From NCBI RefSeq assembly GCF_000204055.1, contig NW_006768766.1, positions 3,063,349-3,127,348 of the forward strand: a DNA stretch of 64,000 bases, read 5' to 3'. Made by a program: the position numbers and the translations under genes. The stretch comes from Melampsora larici-populina 98AG31. Taxonomy: Eukaryota > Basidiomycota > Pucciniomycetes > Pucciniales > Melampsoraceae. The notes beneath the pieces were generated by a model. That model searched no databases and was not told the origin of the DNA. It saw nothing but the letters and a program-made list of their open reading frames with translations. This document shows, in pieces, positions 37,704-49,329 of this stretch (its first letter is position 1; each line of letters starts with the position of its first letter).

Positions 37704-40695
37704 TTTGGTGGATGGGAAGTTTAAGGGTGATGCTGAGTGAAGTCTTGATGGAATTTAAAAAAGTTTTGACTTCAATCGGTGATGGTGAAGGTGATCGAGG
37801 TGAAGAAATTTTGGAGACTGCTGACGATATGTTTATATGCTATAGTAAATACCACGATATAAAGCTATGAAATCACGTGACTTTCAGAAACACATTCCAA
37901 TGGTCAATCGTGATTTGTTGCAAATCTTTATTGCGATTTGCATTTGCAAAGCTGCAGTCCACACTTGACCAGAATTAAAGAAACCAAAACTATAGCTCAA
38001 CAACTGAAGTCGCGATGCTTTGGATACCTTATATTTGAATCATTCTGTATATATAATTTACATTCTAACCAACATAATAATCCTACTCCTCAGCTCCAAG
38101 GTATCAACTGCAAAATGTACATATTTCAGCAAAATAAAGTATTTTATGAGAAAAATTCTTTGGTGGAACGATGGTTTGAAGTACAGTTTTGGACATCATC
38201 AATCTTTCTCTCGACGGGGTGTTTTCATTGATTATATCGCAACAGATAATGGGGTCATCAGTGATTACATGATTTATTTTCTGGGACAAATGTCAGTCAC
38301 AGCAGCGAGTTTGTTTTTCAAGATTCAGTCACTCAATTGGAGAGTTCTTTCACCGACTCTAGAAATGCCTTCATGCTGTGGTAAAGTCGATTTTACAAAG
38401 CTTTGATTTTTTTCTCATTTTGTGGTCAGTTCCAGAAGATCTTGGAGGTAGCCATGGATTTGATGCGACAGGAATCGTCGCGTCTTTGTCGGCCTCCCGA
38501 CTCCCGAGGCCTATGTGCTCTTATTCTTTATTTTCCCCGTTGATCAGCTTCTCTGTGCCATTGGTTTGTTTCAAAGACTTTTCTTTGGTCTATAATATCT
38601 CATGGATTCACACTCTCAAAGCAACATCTCTTTCATATGGATTATTCACATTTCACATTTACATACTTTGCACCACCATTTGGTACTTTGCGAGTGTGAT
38701 AGGAAGATTTACTGCTTGCCTTGTAGTTGGACATCTTGGAGCTCAAATTCCCACGTGACTACAGCCTCTCGTAAATCAAATCTACTACAGTGGGGTAAAC
38801 GAGGAATAAACAAAAGAGACCGAAGCATCAAGGTGGTACATGATGCCCACACATTTCTTTTTCTCAGGTGATCTAATTCTGCCTGCTACAAGTGTCGCAA
38901 GCTTATAGGAAACAAATTCTTCTCAGTCAAGTAAGCTTTCGATCAACAAAAAAATATGACTCACCCATGGGAGGAGGTTGATCACTGGGAGAAGGAACAC
39001 ATATATAATCTATGCCCGCGGGGTTTTTACAACCTACACACCAACCATTCAATATCAAAGAATGAAGTTCAAGTCAGAAACTATATGAGGGCTGGAAGGC
39101 TTAAGACTCGAAAGACACTGACTGAAAGTATGGCCTGAAATGAAATCATACTGAGCGCAGTGTTGATTACTTGGGCCGGCTTTGTTTCTTTTCAATCGAC
39201 AGCCAGAGAATGGACTCCATTGATTATCTTACATTATATAAATGTTCAACGGATGTTTGAAAATACGATTTATGATCAGATTCGAGCTTAAAGGTGGCGA
39301 TGGTGTATTGCAAAATTACATACTTTGACACCAGCATCTTGAATGAGGGCAATTATAGTTAACCACCTTAGAATCATCATTATCCTTGCATACTTTCAAT
39401 TTCAGCAATAAAAAAACAAGTCTCCATTAATCCTGAACCTCGATCATGCAATGAGGGAATGAAGACTCAAATCAAATCACATACGTGCAGTACCGTCTTG
39501 GTTTATTGTGAATCCTGCGCGACACGTAGCACTTAAAGTACCTATGGTCGACACCCTGAGAGTATGGATACACAAGCACAAGAGTAAAGTTGAGATCTTT
39601 AGGAAGGATTGTAACATTTTTGTCAAAAAAGTGAGTAGAGGCGAAAATGGTGTGTGTTGAATTCAAAACGGTCTTCAGGGGATCGAGATATGACCGAGAA
39701 AAAATAAGATGATCGGGAGCCTAGGAGGACAAAACAGTAAGCAGTTCGATCCTATACGCATAGATATAGAATTTGCCACAAATCGCCGCTTGTGGATTGT
39801 GCTGTTAAAGGTTACACCGGCGGTACGAGAAGCGCCACCCTGCGCCACCTGGTCCCGCGTGTAATCTTTACCCTTTTTATTCCTGCTGGTTCGAGGTGTG
39901 GCTCGCCGGATTGAGATACGTAGGAGGACCGCATGCAGCCATCCATGCAATGGGTTGATAAGCCGATCTCAATCGGCATGAATCGACGGAGTGAGTGAGT
40001 GAGAACTGTGAAGAGTCAGGACCCTCGAATGCGGTAGAATGCGGTTATGGACTTTGACAAAAACCGCTTTGAGGATTTTGGGCTCTACACTCCACACTAG
40101 TGCAGTTCTCAAGGTTTCAAGCATTGGAAGAGATGAACACCAGCGAGACTGATCCGATCACTTCCGCTGGCCTCATTTCGACGTAAAATGGAAGGGTGCA
40201 AATTTCTTTGCGTCCCACAACAAGGACAAAACCTGACTCTAATATATTGAGTGTTACAGGACCTCCGGAACCATGAAGGGTCCAAATTGAGTGCATTTGG
40301 AGGCCTTCATTTAGACCCGTCTTGTGCGCTACTACACTTGTTGAAACCGTGTAGTATGATCTTTATGTGTAGACCGGAAAGATCAAGGAGTTTGAAAAGT
40401 ATTTCTGTCGCGACAAATGATTAATCATTAAAGGCGTGAAAAGAGGTAAAGGTGACGCGACTCCACGAGGAGAGGCAACGTTCAGGTCACGTGATCAACT
40501 ACATAGTGGTGGTACTCGCTCAGATTTTACGAACAAACGATTTGAATTTGAATTTGTTCTCTGTAGATACACACTTTCATTTCATATTCTCCAATACCTC
40601 ATTCTCAAAAACACAAGCATCCAACTTTCCTTTATCAAAGAATCTATCAAGACCTGATTCCAACTGATCCTTAACTCGCAATCAAGCAAACCCAA
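37704..40695. other. Three-kilobase intergenic region without a supported gene
   Basis: This lies between the divergent WDR89-like and HELLS genes. Overlapping open frames at 37938-38871 and others near 38956 and 39675 have no domain or splice support. The 39780-39960 stretch is more GC-rich than the surroundings. I see no tRNA, although a B-box-like GGTTCGAGG occurs near 39888 without a matching cloverleaf. Confidence 0.45.
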
Positions 40696-43600
40696 AGTAT
40701 GTTCAAATCATTTTCAATCATATGAACAAAATACTCCAATCTGATCATCTTTCGAACATCAGTGGATCAGGAAACAACAAAAACAACTGAAGAAGTTCCT
40801 ATACCATTTCAAGATGTATCATTAGACGATTCAAAAGGAGAAGAAAAACAAGAAACTCGAGATAAATTATCACGATTGAACTTTTTACTAAGAGCTAGTG
40901 GAATTTATAGTCAAATCATCTCACAAAATGTTAATGCTTAGAATCTTGATATCTTTTTTTGTTTGTGGAATTTGAAATGGTACTGATGTTTTCTGTTTAA
41001 ATTAATAGATAGAACGCGAAAGAGCTTCACGTGAAGCAGCCATTAAGAAACAAACTGAAAAGTCGAATGAAAGTAGTACAAAATCTCAATCTATCAAACC
41101 ACCAGAAAAACGTGATAATACTAGAAAATCATCCAGAACTTTGAAGAATGAAACCGATCAACCTAATGAACCGATCAGCAAATCTAATCAAACGCGATCA
41201 AGAAGGAAAAACGCGAAAATTGAAAATGCTAAAGAGGCTGAACTAGAAACGGCAAAGGTCACTCAACTGATTGAAAATGCTCAATCCAACGAAGCCCAAG
41301 ACGAAAAATCAGATCAAAAACCCGAATCAATTCCTAATCATGTTGGTCAACCTGATCTCTTATCTGGTGTAACCATGAGACCATATCAACTAGCTGGTAT
41401 GCATTGGTTAGCCACACTTTATGAAAACGGTTTAAATGGAATCTTAGCCGACGAAATGGGATTAGGAAAAACTTTACAAACGATCAGTTTTTTATGTTAT
41501 TTAAGAGAAAGAGGAGTTTGGGGACCATTTCTAATAGTTTGTCCATTAAGTACAGTAGCTAATTGGGTGAATGAATTCGAAAGGTTTTGTCCTACTGTAC
41601 CTGTTGTACTTTATCATGGATCAAAAGATGAAAGAAATACTTTAAGAGCTGAAAGAATGTCACCACCTGAAGATGATCCTAAAGCTTGGTTAGGTAAACC
41701 GATCAATAAACGAAGCAATAAACGAAACAATTTGAAATCAAATCTTACAGCTTGGACTTCAACTAATACAAAAGAAACGTTTCCTGTAGTGGTGACTTCA
41801 TATGAGATTGTGATGAATGATCGTCAATATCTTTCTCAATATGCTTGGTCTTATATTGTTGTTGATGAATCACATCGATTGAAGAATTTAGAGTGTAAAT
41901 TGGTTCAGGAATTGAAATCTTATACTAGTGCTAATCGATTACTCTTGACGGTAAGGTGTCCTTTTACAAGAAGATCCACAATCAGGATCACCATCAAACT
42001 AAATCATTCTCTTTGCGTGAATTGTCCAGGGAACGCCATTACACAACAACTTGAAAGAGTTGTGGTCATTACTTAACTTGTTAGTACTCCTATCCTTTGA
42101 ATCTTTATGATGACGCGTCGAACTTTTGACTGATAATTGTTTTCGCACAGTATCTTACCTGAGATCTTTGATGATTATTCTTCGTTTGAACAATGGTTTG
42201 ACCTTTCGTCCGTCACAGCGGCTACAGATTCAGCTGCTGCTCTTTCTTCTGCTCAAGCCCAACATATCGTCAGAAATTTACACGCAATTCTGAAACCATT
42301 CATGTTACGTAGAATGAAGAGTGAGGTTGAAACATCATTGCCAAAGAAGAAAGAGTAAGTTTCCCATTTCCACATGAGAGTGATTCCCAATCTACTTTTT
42401 AGTCATGTTTACCGTGTCTGACCTTATGACATTTGGATGATTGATTTAGGTACCTTTTGACAGCTCCACTGACAGCACAACAGAAAGAATTGTATGAAGC
42501 AGTTATCAATAAATCATTGAGAACCTTACTAGTCAATCAAAAGTCAAAAGCCGCTGAAGAAGCCGAGAACTTGAGCTCAAACAAACGTGAAAGGTCTAAT
42601 TCACACTCTTCAAAAGCTGAAGAGATCGAGTCATCAAAACGGATTAAAATAGATGAAGATAGTTCAGACGAAGACACTCCATTAGCTAGCACCAAGAAAC
42701 CATCTCAGAGAAAATCATTAGGAAGACAAACCAAAGACGTCAAAAAGTTACATGGTTATACTGAAGTATCAGATCAACAATTCTTTCAAGATGTTGAAAA
42801 AGGCGTTTCTACTGAGATTGATTATAATTTACAAACTCAATCAATTCAATCGGTTCAAGGAAAAAACAAAAATCAATTTGAAGCTATCAAAAGTGTAAAT
42901 CAAATGAAATTACAAAACGTGATGATGCAACTTAGAAAAGTTTGTAATCATCCTTGGTTATTTGATTGGCCTATTGATCCTACCACTGGAACTTATTCAG
43001 TTGGATCTGGTTTGATTACTTCTTCTGGTAAGATGTTATTACTGGATAAATTATTACATGTTTTATTTGATAGAGGTCATAAAGTTTTAATCTTTTCTCA
43101 ATGTAAGTTTTTAAAGTTAATGTCGTCTTCATGGAAAAAAAAGTATCGTAAATTGATGTTGAATTTTCTTTGAATTAGTTACTAGTATGCTTGATATTAT
43201 TCATGATTGGGCTAATGATTTGAAAGGATGGAAAGTTTGTAGAATTGATGGGAGTACTAGTCAAGATGAACGTAGAGCACAAATGAAAGATTTTAATCAA
43301 AATCATGGACCTGATGGTGAGAGTTTAAATCTCAAATGATCTGATGATGCATTCTTCAATCTCACACCTGATTTCAAACTTTCTCTATGATTGATTGGTT
43401 TTTAGGATGCAGTCTATTTTTATTATCTACAAGAGCAGGAGGAGTCGGAATTAATTTAGTAGCAGCAGATACGGTGATTTTGTTTGACTCAGATTGGAAT
43501 CCACAACAAGATTTACAAGCTCAAGACCGAGTTCATAGAATTGGACAAACTAAACCTGTCTTAGTATTTAGATTAGTAAGTGGTAACACCATCGAAACTA

Positions 43601-44090
43601 AGATGTTGCAAAAAGCAAGTCAAAAGAGAAAATTGGAAACTTTAGTGATTGGACATGGATTTGATTTGACTAAAAAGGAGGAAGAGGATGAAGAGGATGA
43701 GGAAGGGAACGGATCAGAAGATGATCTTCAAGAGATCGTATTTGGTAAACGTAGTGTAAAGAGCAAAAAGAAAAGTATGAAAGATTTAGCTGAAGCTATT
43801 TTAAAGAATGATGGAGAAAAGATCGTTTTAGCTGAAGTTGGTGATGAGATCTTAAGTGATCAACAATTGGAAAGTTTATTAGATAGAAGTGTGAGTGAAA
43901 GTTTGATTTAAAGAAACAGAAAAAGGCTTCAGAAAAATTGATGAAGAGATTTTTCTTTTTGATCTTATAGGATGAAGTTATGGAAAGTAAATTAGGTTGG
44001 AATTGTGATAAAGATGAAAAGGATGATACAAAGAAAGGTTTGATTGGAGTTGAAGTTTTTGAAACTAAAAAAACGAAAGATGTATTTTAA
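40696..44090 (+). CDS. SNF2-family chromatin remodeller, HELLS/LSH (Irc5) type
   Basis: Exons are (5' exon ending 40696), 40763-40929, 41009-41950, 42030-42079, 42151-42354, 42450-43102, 43179-43316, 43406-43890 and 43971-44090; 919 aa. The start codon is split: A at 40696 joins TG at 40763-40764 to read [12 protein letters not shown]. It is a DNA-dependent ATPase that moves nucleosomes. Motifs visible are LRPYQ-like [12 protein letters not shown], Walker A in [11 protein letters not shown], box [62 protein letters not shown], the [11 protein letters not shown] block and motif [17 protein letters not shown]. The [30 protein letters not shown] and ETLVIGHGF signatures fit LSH/DDM1/Irc5 rather than ISWI or CHD. 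A charged Ser/Lys-rich insert follows the [18 protein letters not shown] segment, and the tail is acidic. Confidence 0.92.
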
Positions 44091-45320
44091 TAGAGGGGTT
44101 TCCCTATAGATGGATAGATTGTAGGATTGATTTAACTTATGTTTTCATTTTAGGTATAATGATCATTTTTTCTTGGATTTTGATTTTTACTTATTTCCAT
44201 ATAGACCGTCTTTTGGATTGCATTGAGTGTGGATATCTCTTTATATAGGATTAAATAGGATTTTTATATTTTACATTTGTTTTTGTCGTTGTTTTTTTAA
44301 TTAGGTTGGGATTAGATTTAATTGATCAAGGTTCAACTTGAAGATTCTTTGTTTTTTTTTGACAAAGAATACCATTGGAATTGAAGTGAATGAATATAAC
44401 CAATGTCTATCCATAGGAAAAGTAATTTTTCATAGAGAGTTAGAGGCTATAGTCTACAACGTGACCATGAACTTTTCATCTAACTTGACTACAAAACTTA
44501 TTTTCCAGTCTTAAGGAAAAAAGAAAACAAGATAAGAGGTAGGTTTTGGTGAGAATATTTGTTAGTATCCATAAAGTAGGAAGAGAGTCAGAGAGGAAAG
44601 AGAGCATTTATACGTCAAGAAGTGAATCCTTCTTGATTCAAAGTTATGCACTCTTGCCAAATTTTGGGAACACAAGTGAATTGAAAAAGATAAGGAAAAA
44701 TTGTTGAACTAGTAGTAGGGGCACAGCATGCATGTTGAGATGACAAAATGACTTTTCACTAGTTTTGGGCCTGCAAGATACATGGATCTTTGTTGCATGG
44801 AAATGCATGTGTTATTAAATTGCAAGCGGTCTATTCTTGGCAATTGGGTAGGCATTTTGTGAGCCACGTATTATTCTCATCACTCTTCCGCTGGATCTCA
44901 TCAATATTGCAAACAAATAGGACTTCCTGCAAACACATAGGACTCCTGGGGTTTCATTCAGCTTCAGTTGTACACGTTGACGACTGAGTTGATTGTGTAG
45001 ACAAGTTCATGAAAGCAATCAGGCATTGAGGTGAAGTAGCATGGTATGTTGCAGCATAGATCATGAGATGAAAGTTGAAGAGGATAAAGAGAAAGATCTA
45101 GAAGGTGAAGTATCCGCCAAGTCAAATTAAATTTGACCAAACTGAACTTTTTAAAAGTACAAATACACTTTTAGCCAATTCAGACTGACTCAGCTGACAA
45201 GAATTCAATCAACTCTAACTTTCTTTAACCCTTCAACCAGCTTCATCCTATAAGTTATCGAACATCAAATCACCATTCTCACCATCAACACCGAAGAGAA
45301 TATCGATCTTTTAACAAATC
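44091..45320. other. Intergenic region upstream of the Hua1-like gene
   Basis: This contains the 3' UTR of the remodeller gene (AT-rich to about 44400) and the promoter of the Hua1-like gene. The frame 44790-44987 has no support. A C/T-rich leader just before the ATG at 45321 is typical of fungal 5' UTRs. Confidence 0.55.
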
Positions 45321-46212
45321 ATGCCACCTACTCTTCCACCTCGACCGAATCATCTTCAAAGTGCCATTCCAATAGAACAACAACAACATGAACCAAGTCT
45401 AGATTCAGATGAACCACCACCAGCTTACACGGCTACTGCTACTGATCAAAACAAAACAGTAGAATCAGGTCCATCTTATCCATTCGGACCTACCGAACCA
45501 CAACCCCATCAACAGTTTATACAACCTCATCCTAACTCACAAGGATTCAATCATCATCAGCCTTTTCAAAGTTATCCAAACCAAGCTTATCATCCTCATC
45601 CTCCACAACATCCTTACCACCAAACCCATCCAAACCATTATCCAAATCAACCATTATCCTCAACTTCAACTTCATCTAACTTTCCTCCATCACCATCAAA
45701 CGTAAATCTCGAACCTACCAGGATTCCAACTCATGGTAGACCTTTACTTCATGATGATAGAGTATTAGTCTACCCACCTTCAAATGTATTCTTTTGTTCG
45801 AAATGTTGTAACACAGGTTACAAAGGTTTTGATCCAGCAAGACCATGTAGAAAAGTAAGTGTTGATCTATCCTTTTGTTTTATTAGTACACCTTTTTTTT
45901 TCTGATTTTCGATTTCTTTTCTTTCAAATTTGATTACAGTGTTGGGAAAAGTATGGAAAACTTTGGTCAACAGTTAAAGTATTATCAAATACAAATCAAT
46001 TAAATTTACAAAGACCATTACCACCCATTCAAGGAATTCCAAATAATCCTACATCAGCTTTGATCGTCAGACCAGGTGATTCACGTATAGGTGGTAGATT
46101 ATGTTGGAATTGTAATGGGAAAGGTGAAATTGAAGATGAAGGTTTATTTGGTGTACTGTTTACGAGTTCTGATCGTTGTAGAGTTTGTATGGGAGCTGGT
46201 CGGACATTTTAA
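45321..46212 (+). CDS. Hua1-like proline-rich protein with DnaJ-type zinc motifs
   Basis: Two exons in phase: 45321-45854 and 45940-46212; 268 aa. The first about 150 residues are rich in Pro, Gln, His and Asn and include an SDEPPPAYTA motif, a PPxY-like site for WW-domain ubiquitin ligases (Nedd4/Rsp5 type). The C-terminal part has Cys pairs FFCSKCCNTGYKG and CRKCWEKYGKLW, then DnaJ zinc-finger-like repeats RLCWNCNGKGEI and DRCRVCMGAGRTF just before the stop. This arrangement matches yeast Hua1, a cytoplasmic protein linked to actin patches and endocytic ubiquitin signalling. The assignment comes from motif pattern, so function is inferred. Confidence 0.83.
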
Positions 46213-46962
46213 AATCGAATTCCGAAAAATGTACGTTGATGATTTCAAAACAAATGATTTTCTTCATTGTTTTTGTTTGTTGTTGTCTAATGTTCTAATT
46301 TACGCCATGATCAGGTGATGAACAAGGTTCTAGATACATGAATCACTGGACGATCAACCTTTTGGACACAAGGTATTGAAGATCCTTAACTCGCATTCAA
46401 GAACGATCAAAGCCCAGAAGAAAATATCAAGAGATAAACACGCTTTCTTTACTCTACTATCACTATTGACAAATGTTTATCAAACATGCTTGAATTGATT
46501 TCAAAAATTGAAAAAATCTAAATATGCGTTTATAATTAATCTTGTTTGTTGTTGTTCTCATCTGAAGTATGTTTGTCTTTGTTGTTGTTCTATTGTTGTT
46601 GTTAAATTACATTTTATTATTTAAAATGGTCGTTAAATTCAAAGAGTGTGTTATGGGGGCTTTTCCATAGTCTAAAAGACGACATTTTTTCTTCAAGATT
46701 CAACTTGTTCAGGTCTTAGTAGCAATGACTAATTAGATATCGTCCATGCATTTCTTCATTATTAGGAAGTAGTAAGAAGAGATCTTCACTCTTCAAAGAA
46801 ACATGTGAAACAAATCACATCGCTTTCAAAGGATTCAAATCTTGAAATCTCATTTGATTGTGCCTAGTGCCTACCAGCCAGCCAGCCGCACAATGGCCAC
46901 AATCTTACTGGCAGCAGCCGGAGCCAGAGCCGTCGTAGACCCGGACTGCGGAAAGACGTCAT

Positions 46963-47043
46963 GGATTCGTGGCCCAGTGGTAAGGCGCTCGCCTTCGATA
47001 TAGGCGTAGCGAGAGATCGTCGGTTCGACCCCGGCCGGATTCA
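46963..47043 (+). tRNA. tRNA-Arg(TCG) with short intron, copy 1
   Basis: A cloverleaf can be drawn by hand. The acceptor stem GGATTCG / CGGATTC has two G-U pairs. Positions 8-9 are TG. The D arm is GCCC-AGTGGTA-AGGC (one C-A mismatch). The anticodon stem is CTCGC / GCGAG. The variable loop is AGATC, the T arm is GTCGG-TTCGACC-CCGGC, and the discriminator base is A. The anticodon loop is enlarged to 16 bases, consistent with anticodon TCG followed by an intron of about 9 bases after position 37. A box and B box (GGTTCGACCCC) are intact and a run of seven Ts follows at 47045. A tRNA-headed SINE is the main alternative. Confidence 0.75.
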
Positions 47044-47134
47044 ATTTTTTTCCGTGTTCCGCAACACATGGATCGCGAGAAGCCCTCGTCTCCAATTTTT
47101 GAACTAGATGAATTGAATGATTGACAACGTTGTA

Positions 47135-47414
47135 CAGCCCTTTGCATGATTGATGACTTTGGAGAAAAAAAACCTTGAGTTTTCAACAAAAAAACCTCGA
47201 GTGTTTTTAAAAAGTGACCGAGTTTTTTCAAAAAACTACCGAGTTTTTGAAAAAACCAATCAGTTTTTCTTGAAATTTTCAAATGTCAATGAGCTTATGA
47301 AAAACTCAGTAGGCTTTCAAAAAAACTTGGTCACTTTTTAAAAAAACTCTAGATTTTTTTTGTTGCAAACTCAAGGTTTTTTTTCTCCAAAGTCATCAAT
47401 CATGCAAAGGGCTG
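47135..47414. mobile_element. 280-bp foldback MITE, TA-flanked
   Basis: Termini CAGCCCTTTGCATGATTGAT and ATCAATCATGCAAAGGGCTG are perfect inverted repeats. The complementarity continues inward as ACTTTGGAGAAAAAAAACCT versus AGGTTTTTTTTCTCCAAAGT and, more loosely, almost to the centre. TA lies on both flanks (47133-47134 and 47415-47416). The matching position in the second tRNA segment (near 56276) lacks the insert and so serves as the empty site. It is non-coding. Confidence 0.88.
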
Positions 47415-47757
47415 TACCAAAAGGCAAGTTAAAAGAACGTATTATGATATACAATGACTATTTTGGATCTGCAGTTGTAGACAAAGAATACAGACTCTGA
47501 CAAGCATCTAATGCATGTTTCTCCCCAAATGATCTCTTAAACATTGGAGAAAAGTAATCACACCACAAGAAAATCTGGTAAAAACAATTACTTTGATCCT
47601 ATTCTCTCAAGATGTATACATAGATCAGTAGCACTACTTAGCTGTATTGGAAAAATCTTGGAAATAATAAAAATGAAATCGTAAACCAAAAGTAGATCAA
47701 AATTTTCTATCATACTATTACAATGTGTGTTTCTTTCTTTTTGCAAATCTCCTCTTA

Positions 47758-48143
47758 GAGCATCCACAGCCGTGCCGTAAATTTGTATTGTACGGAGCGC
47801 CGCACGGATCGTTTAGGCAAGTGTTTGAGGCATAAATTTCAAACAATGCACAGCCGTGGTGTTGTACAGTACGGCTTGTAGCATATTTTGTGAAGTGAGT
47901 TATGGGTTAATTGATCATCGAGGGAGATATTCTGCAGGGAGTGTGGTTGTGGAAGTGGGAGTTATGGGAGAAGCGAGGTACAGATGAATTTAGGGAGCGA
48001 GCCAAAATAGAACATATTTGGCCTATTTTGGCTCGCACAGAGGGAATTCCCTTAGCTACGTGAAAATTTAGGGCATTGGCTGTGGATGTTTTTGCCCTAA
48101 ATTTCCATACGACACGGTTTACACCACACGGCTGTGGATGCTC
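47758..48143. mobile_element. 386-bp PIF/Harbinger-type MITE with TTA duplication
   Basis: A perfect 17-base terminal inverted repeat, GAGCATCCACAGCCGTG, opens the element and its complement CACGGCTGTGGATGCTC closes it. The 3-base direct repeat TTA flanks both sides (47755-47757 and 48144-48146). A 3-bp TWA target duplication and GAGCATCC-like ends are typical of PIF/Harbinger non-autonomous elements. There are internal subterminal repeats of CATCCACAGCC and no coding capacity. Confidence 0.85.
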
Positions 48144-48166
48144 TTATGAGCCCAGCTTGTGCCACC

Positions 48167-48205
48167 GTGACGTGAGCCACGGACTGGCCCCGGTCTGATG
48201 CCAGC
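48167..48205 (-). repeat. GC-rich 39-bp repeat, inverted partner of 56027-56065
   Basis: Read on the minus strand, this begins GCTGGCATCAGACCGGGGCC and matches GCTGGTGTCAGACCGGGGCC at 56027 with only a few differences over 39 bases. It lies just 3' of the TTA-flanked MITE. Its partner lies just 5' of the second tRNA segment. The rest of 48206-49308 has no supported gene apart from a possible short first exon at 48927. Confidence 0.6.
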
Positions 48206-49329
48206 TAAAATTCATACCAACGCCTGATGTAAGCCATTAGTCGGCTGAAGGCATCCAGCTGGCTGACGTGCGCCATCAACCAAACTCCCATCCAATCCTC
48301 TGCTCTGTTGAAATAAACTGTTAAGTTGGTGTGAATTCTTTTGATTACGTTCAAGAACTTACAAGTTATGAAGATATCCAATTAATCAATTCATTACGTA
48401 AAATATGTCTGGAGCTAGAATGTAGTGTTGAATGTTGAATACTTTAATGTGTGAAATCTAAGAAGAGTGTAGTTGAACTTGAGGTCGGATAAAGATTTTT
48501 AATTGATGTGATAGTTCATAGTGTTTCTTTCTGTTTGCTTGTGATTTTTGATGTGATGTGTTTTGAATCTGTTGAAGTGTTTTTCTTATATACCAGACTG
48601 TCTTTCACCTTTAGAATCTTTTTCCTCTTGTTGAGGAAAATATTCTAAAGGTAGGGTATTTGTTTTTCTAATCTGATTATTCTTTTATACTGAATTATTT
48701 GACAACACTGTTGGTGTTCTGTGTTGTTGTTATATTCTCTTTTTAGTCTGTTATTCTTCTTTGTCAGGTACGTGAGCGTCATGCTCTATTTTTGTCTCAA
48801 TCTTTCAGCTGTGTCTTGTCAACACATTAAGATGAACCTTTTATTGTTCACCTTATAAAAAGGTGTTAGGTCATTTTTTGTCTAAATCCTTTATGCTCAT
48901 CCAATCCAGCAGATCTTCCACCAACAATGTCAACCCGTTCACGTCATCTAGCCAAAAACATGTAAGGCCCTTGCTTCTGGGCAACCAATTCAGGATATTC
49001 CCACAGGAAAGTCACACCATTATACATCATTGAACCCGTCAACAACCAATCTAGCCTACTTTTGTGAAAGCCTGACAGTTACGGCTGATGTCCCACAACA
49101 TTGAATTACGCAAGTATCTAGCCTCTACACCATTCAAGAATGTTCTTCACACAATGATTAGGTTATATAAGGGTTTACTTCTTGGCCAAATTTCATGTTT
49201 GTTTGTGATTCACCTGTTGAAAACTTCAATTTTTATAATACTCTTCACACATTAACATCCTCATCCTTTTGTACGCTTCTTTTTGAATCAACCAAATCAA
49301 TTTGCATCATGTCATTAGTCCCCCACACC

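Larger units (their letters stand above)
46955..47757 (+). repeat. Segment duplicated from the tRNA/VPS34 3' flank, copy 1 (interrupted)
   Basis: Apart from the MITE at 47135-47414, this stretch aligns from end to end with 56101-56585. The tRNA is nearly identical. After it both copies share GATGAATxGAATGAT, TGATATxCAATGA, ACAAAGAATACAGACT, CTTAAACATTG, GAAAATCTGGTAAA, TTGGAAAAATCTTGGAAAT and TTTTCTATCATACTATTACAA. Similarity stops where the second MITE begins. The other copy ends in the 3' flank of VPS34, so this one is probably the derived copy. Confidence 0.8.

Noticed and set aside
39675..39950. GC-richer open frame and a GGTTCGAGG B-box-like site
   Set aside because: No acceptor or anticodon stem can be paired around the B box, and the frame has no recognisable protein features.
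46091..46318. Alternative frame over the end of the Hua1-like gene
   Set aside because: The CxxCxGxG repeats lie in the other frame, which splices in phase and ends at 46212.
46955..47757. Reading the tRNA block simply as a SINE
   Set aside because: Only two copies are in view, there is no A-rich tail or target duplication, and the second copy is continuous with VPS34 3' sequence; kept only as an alternative.
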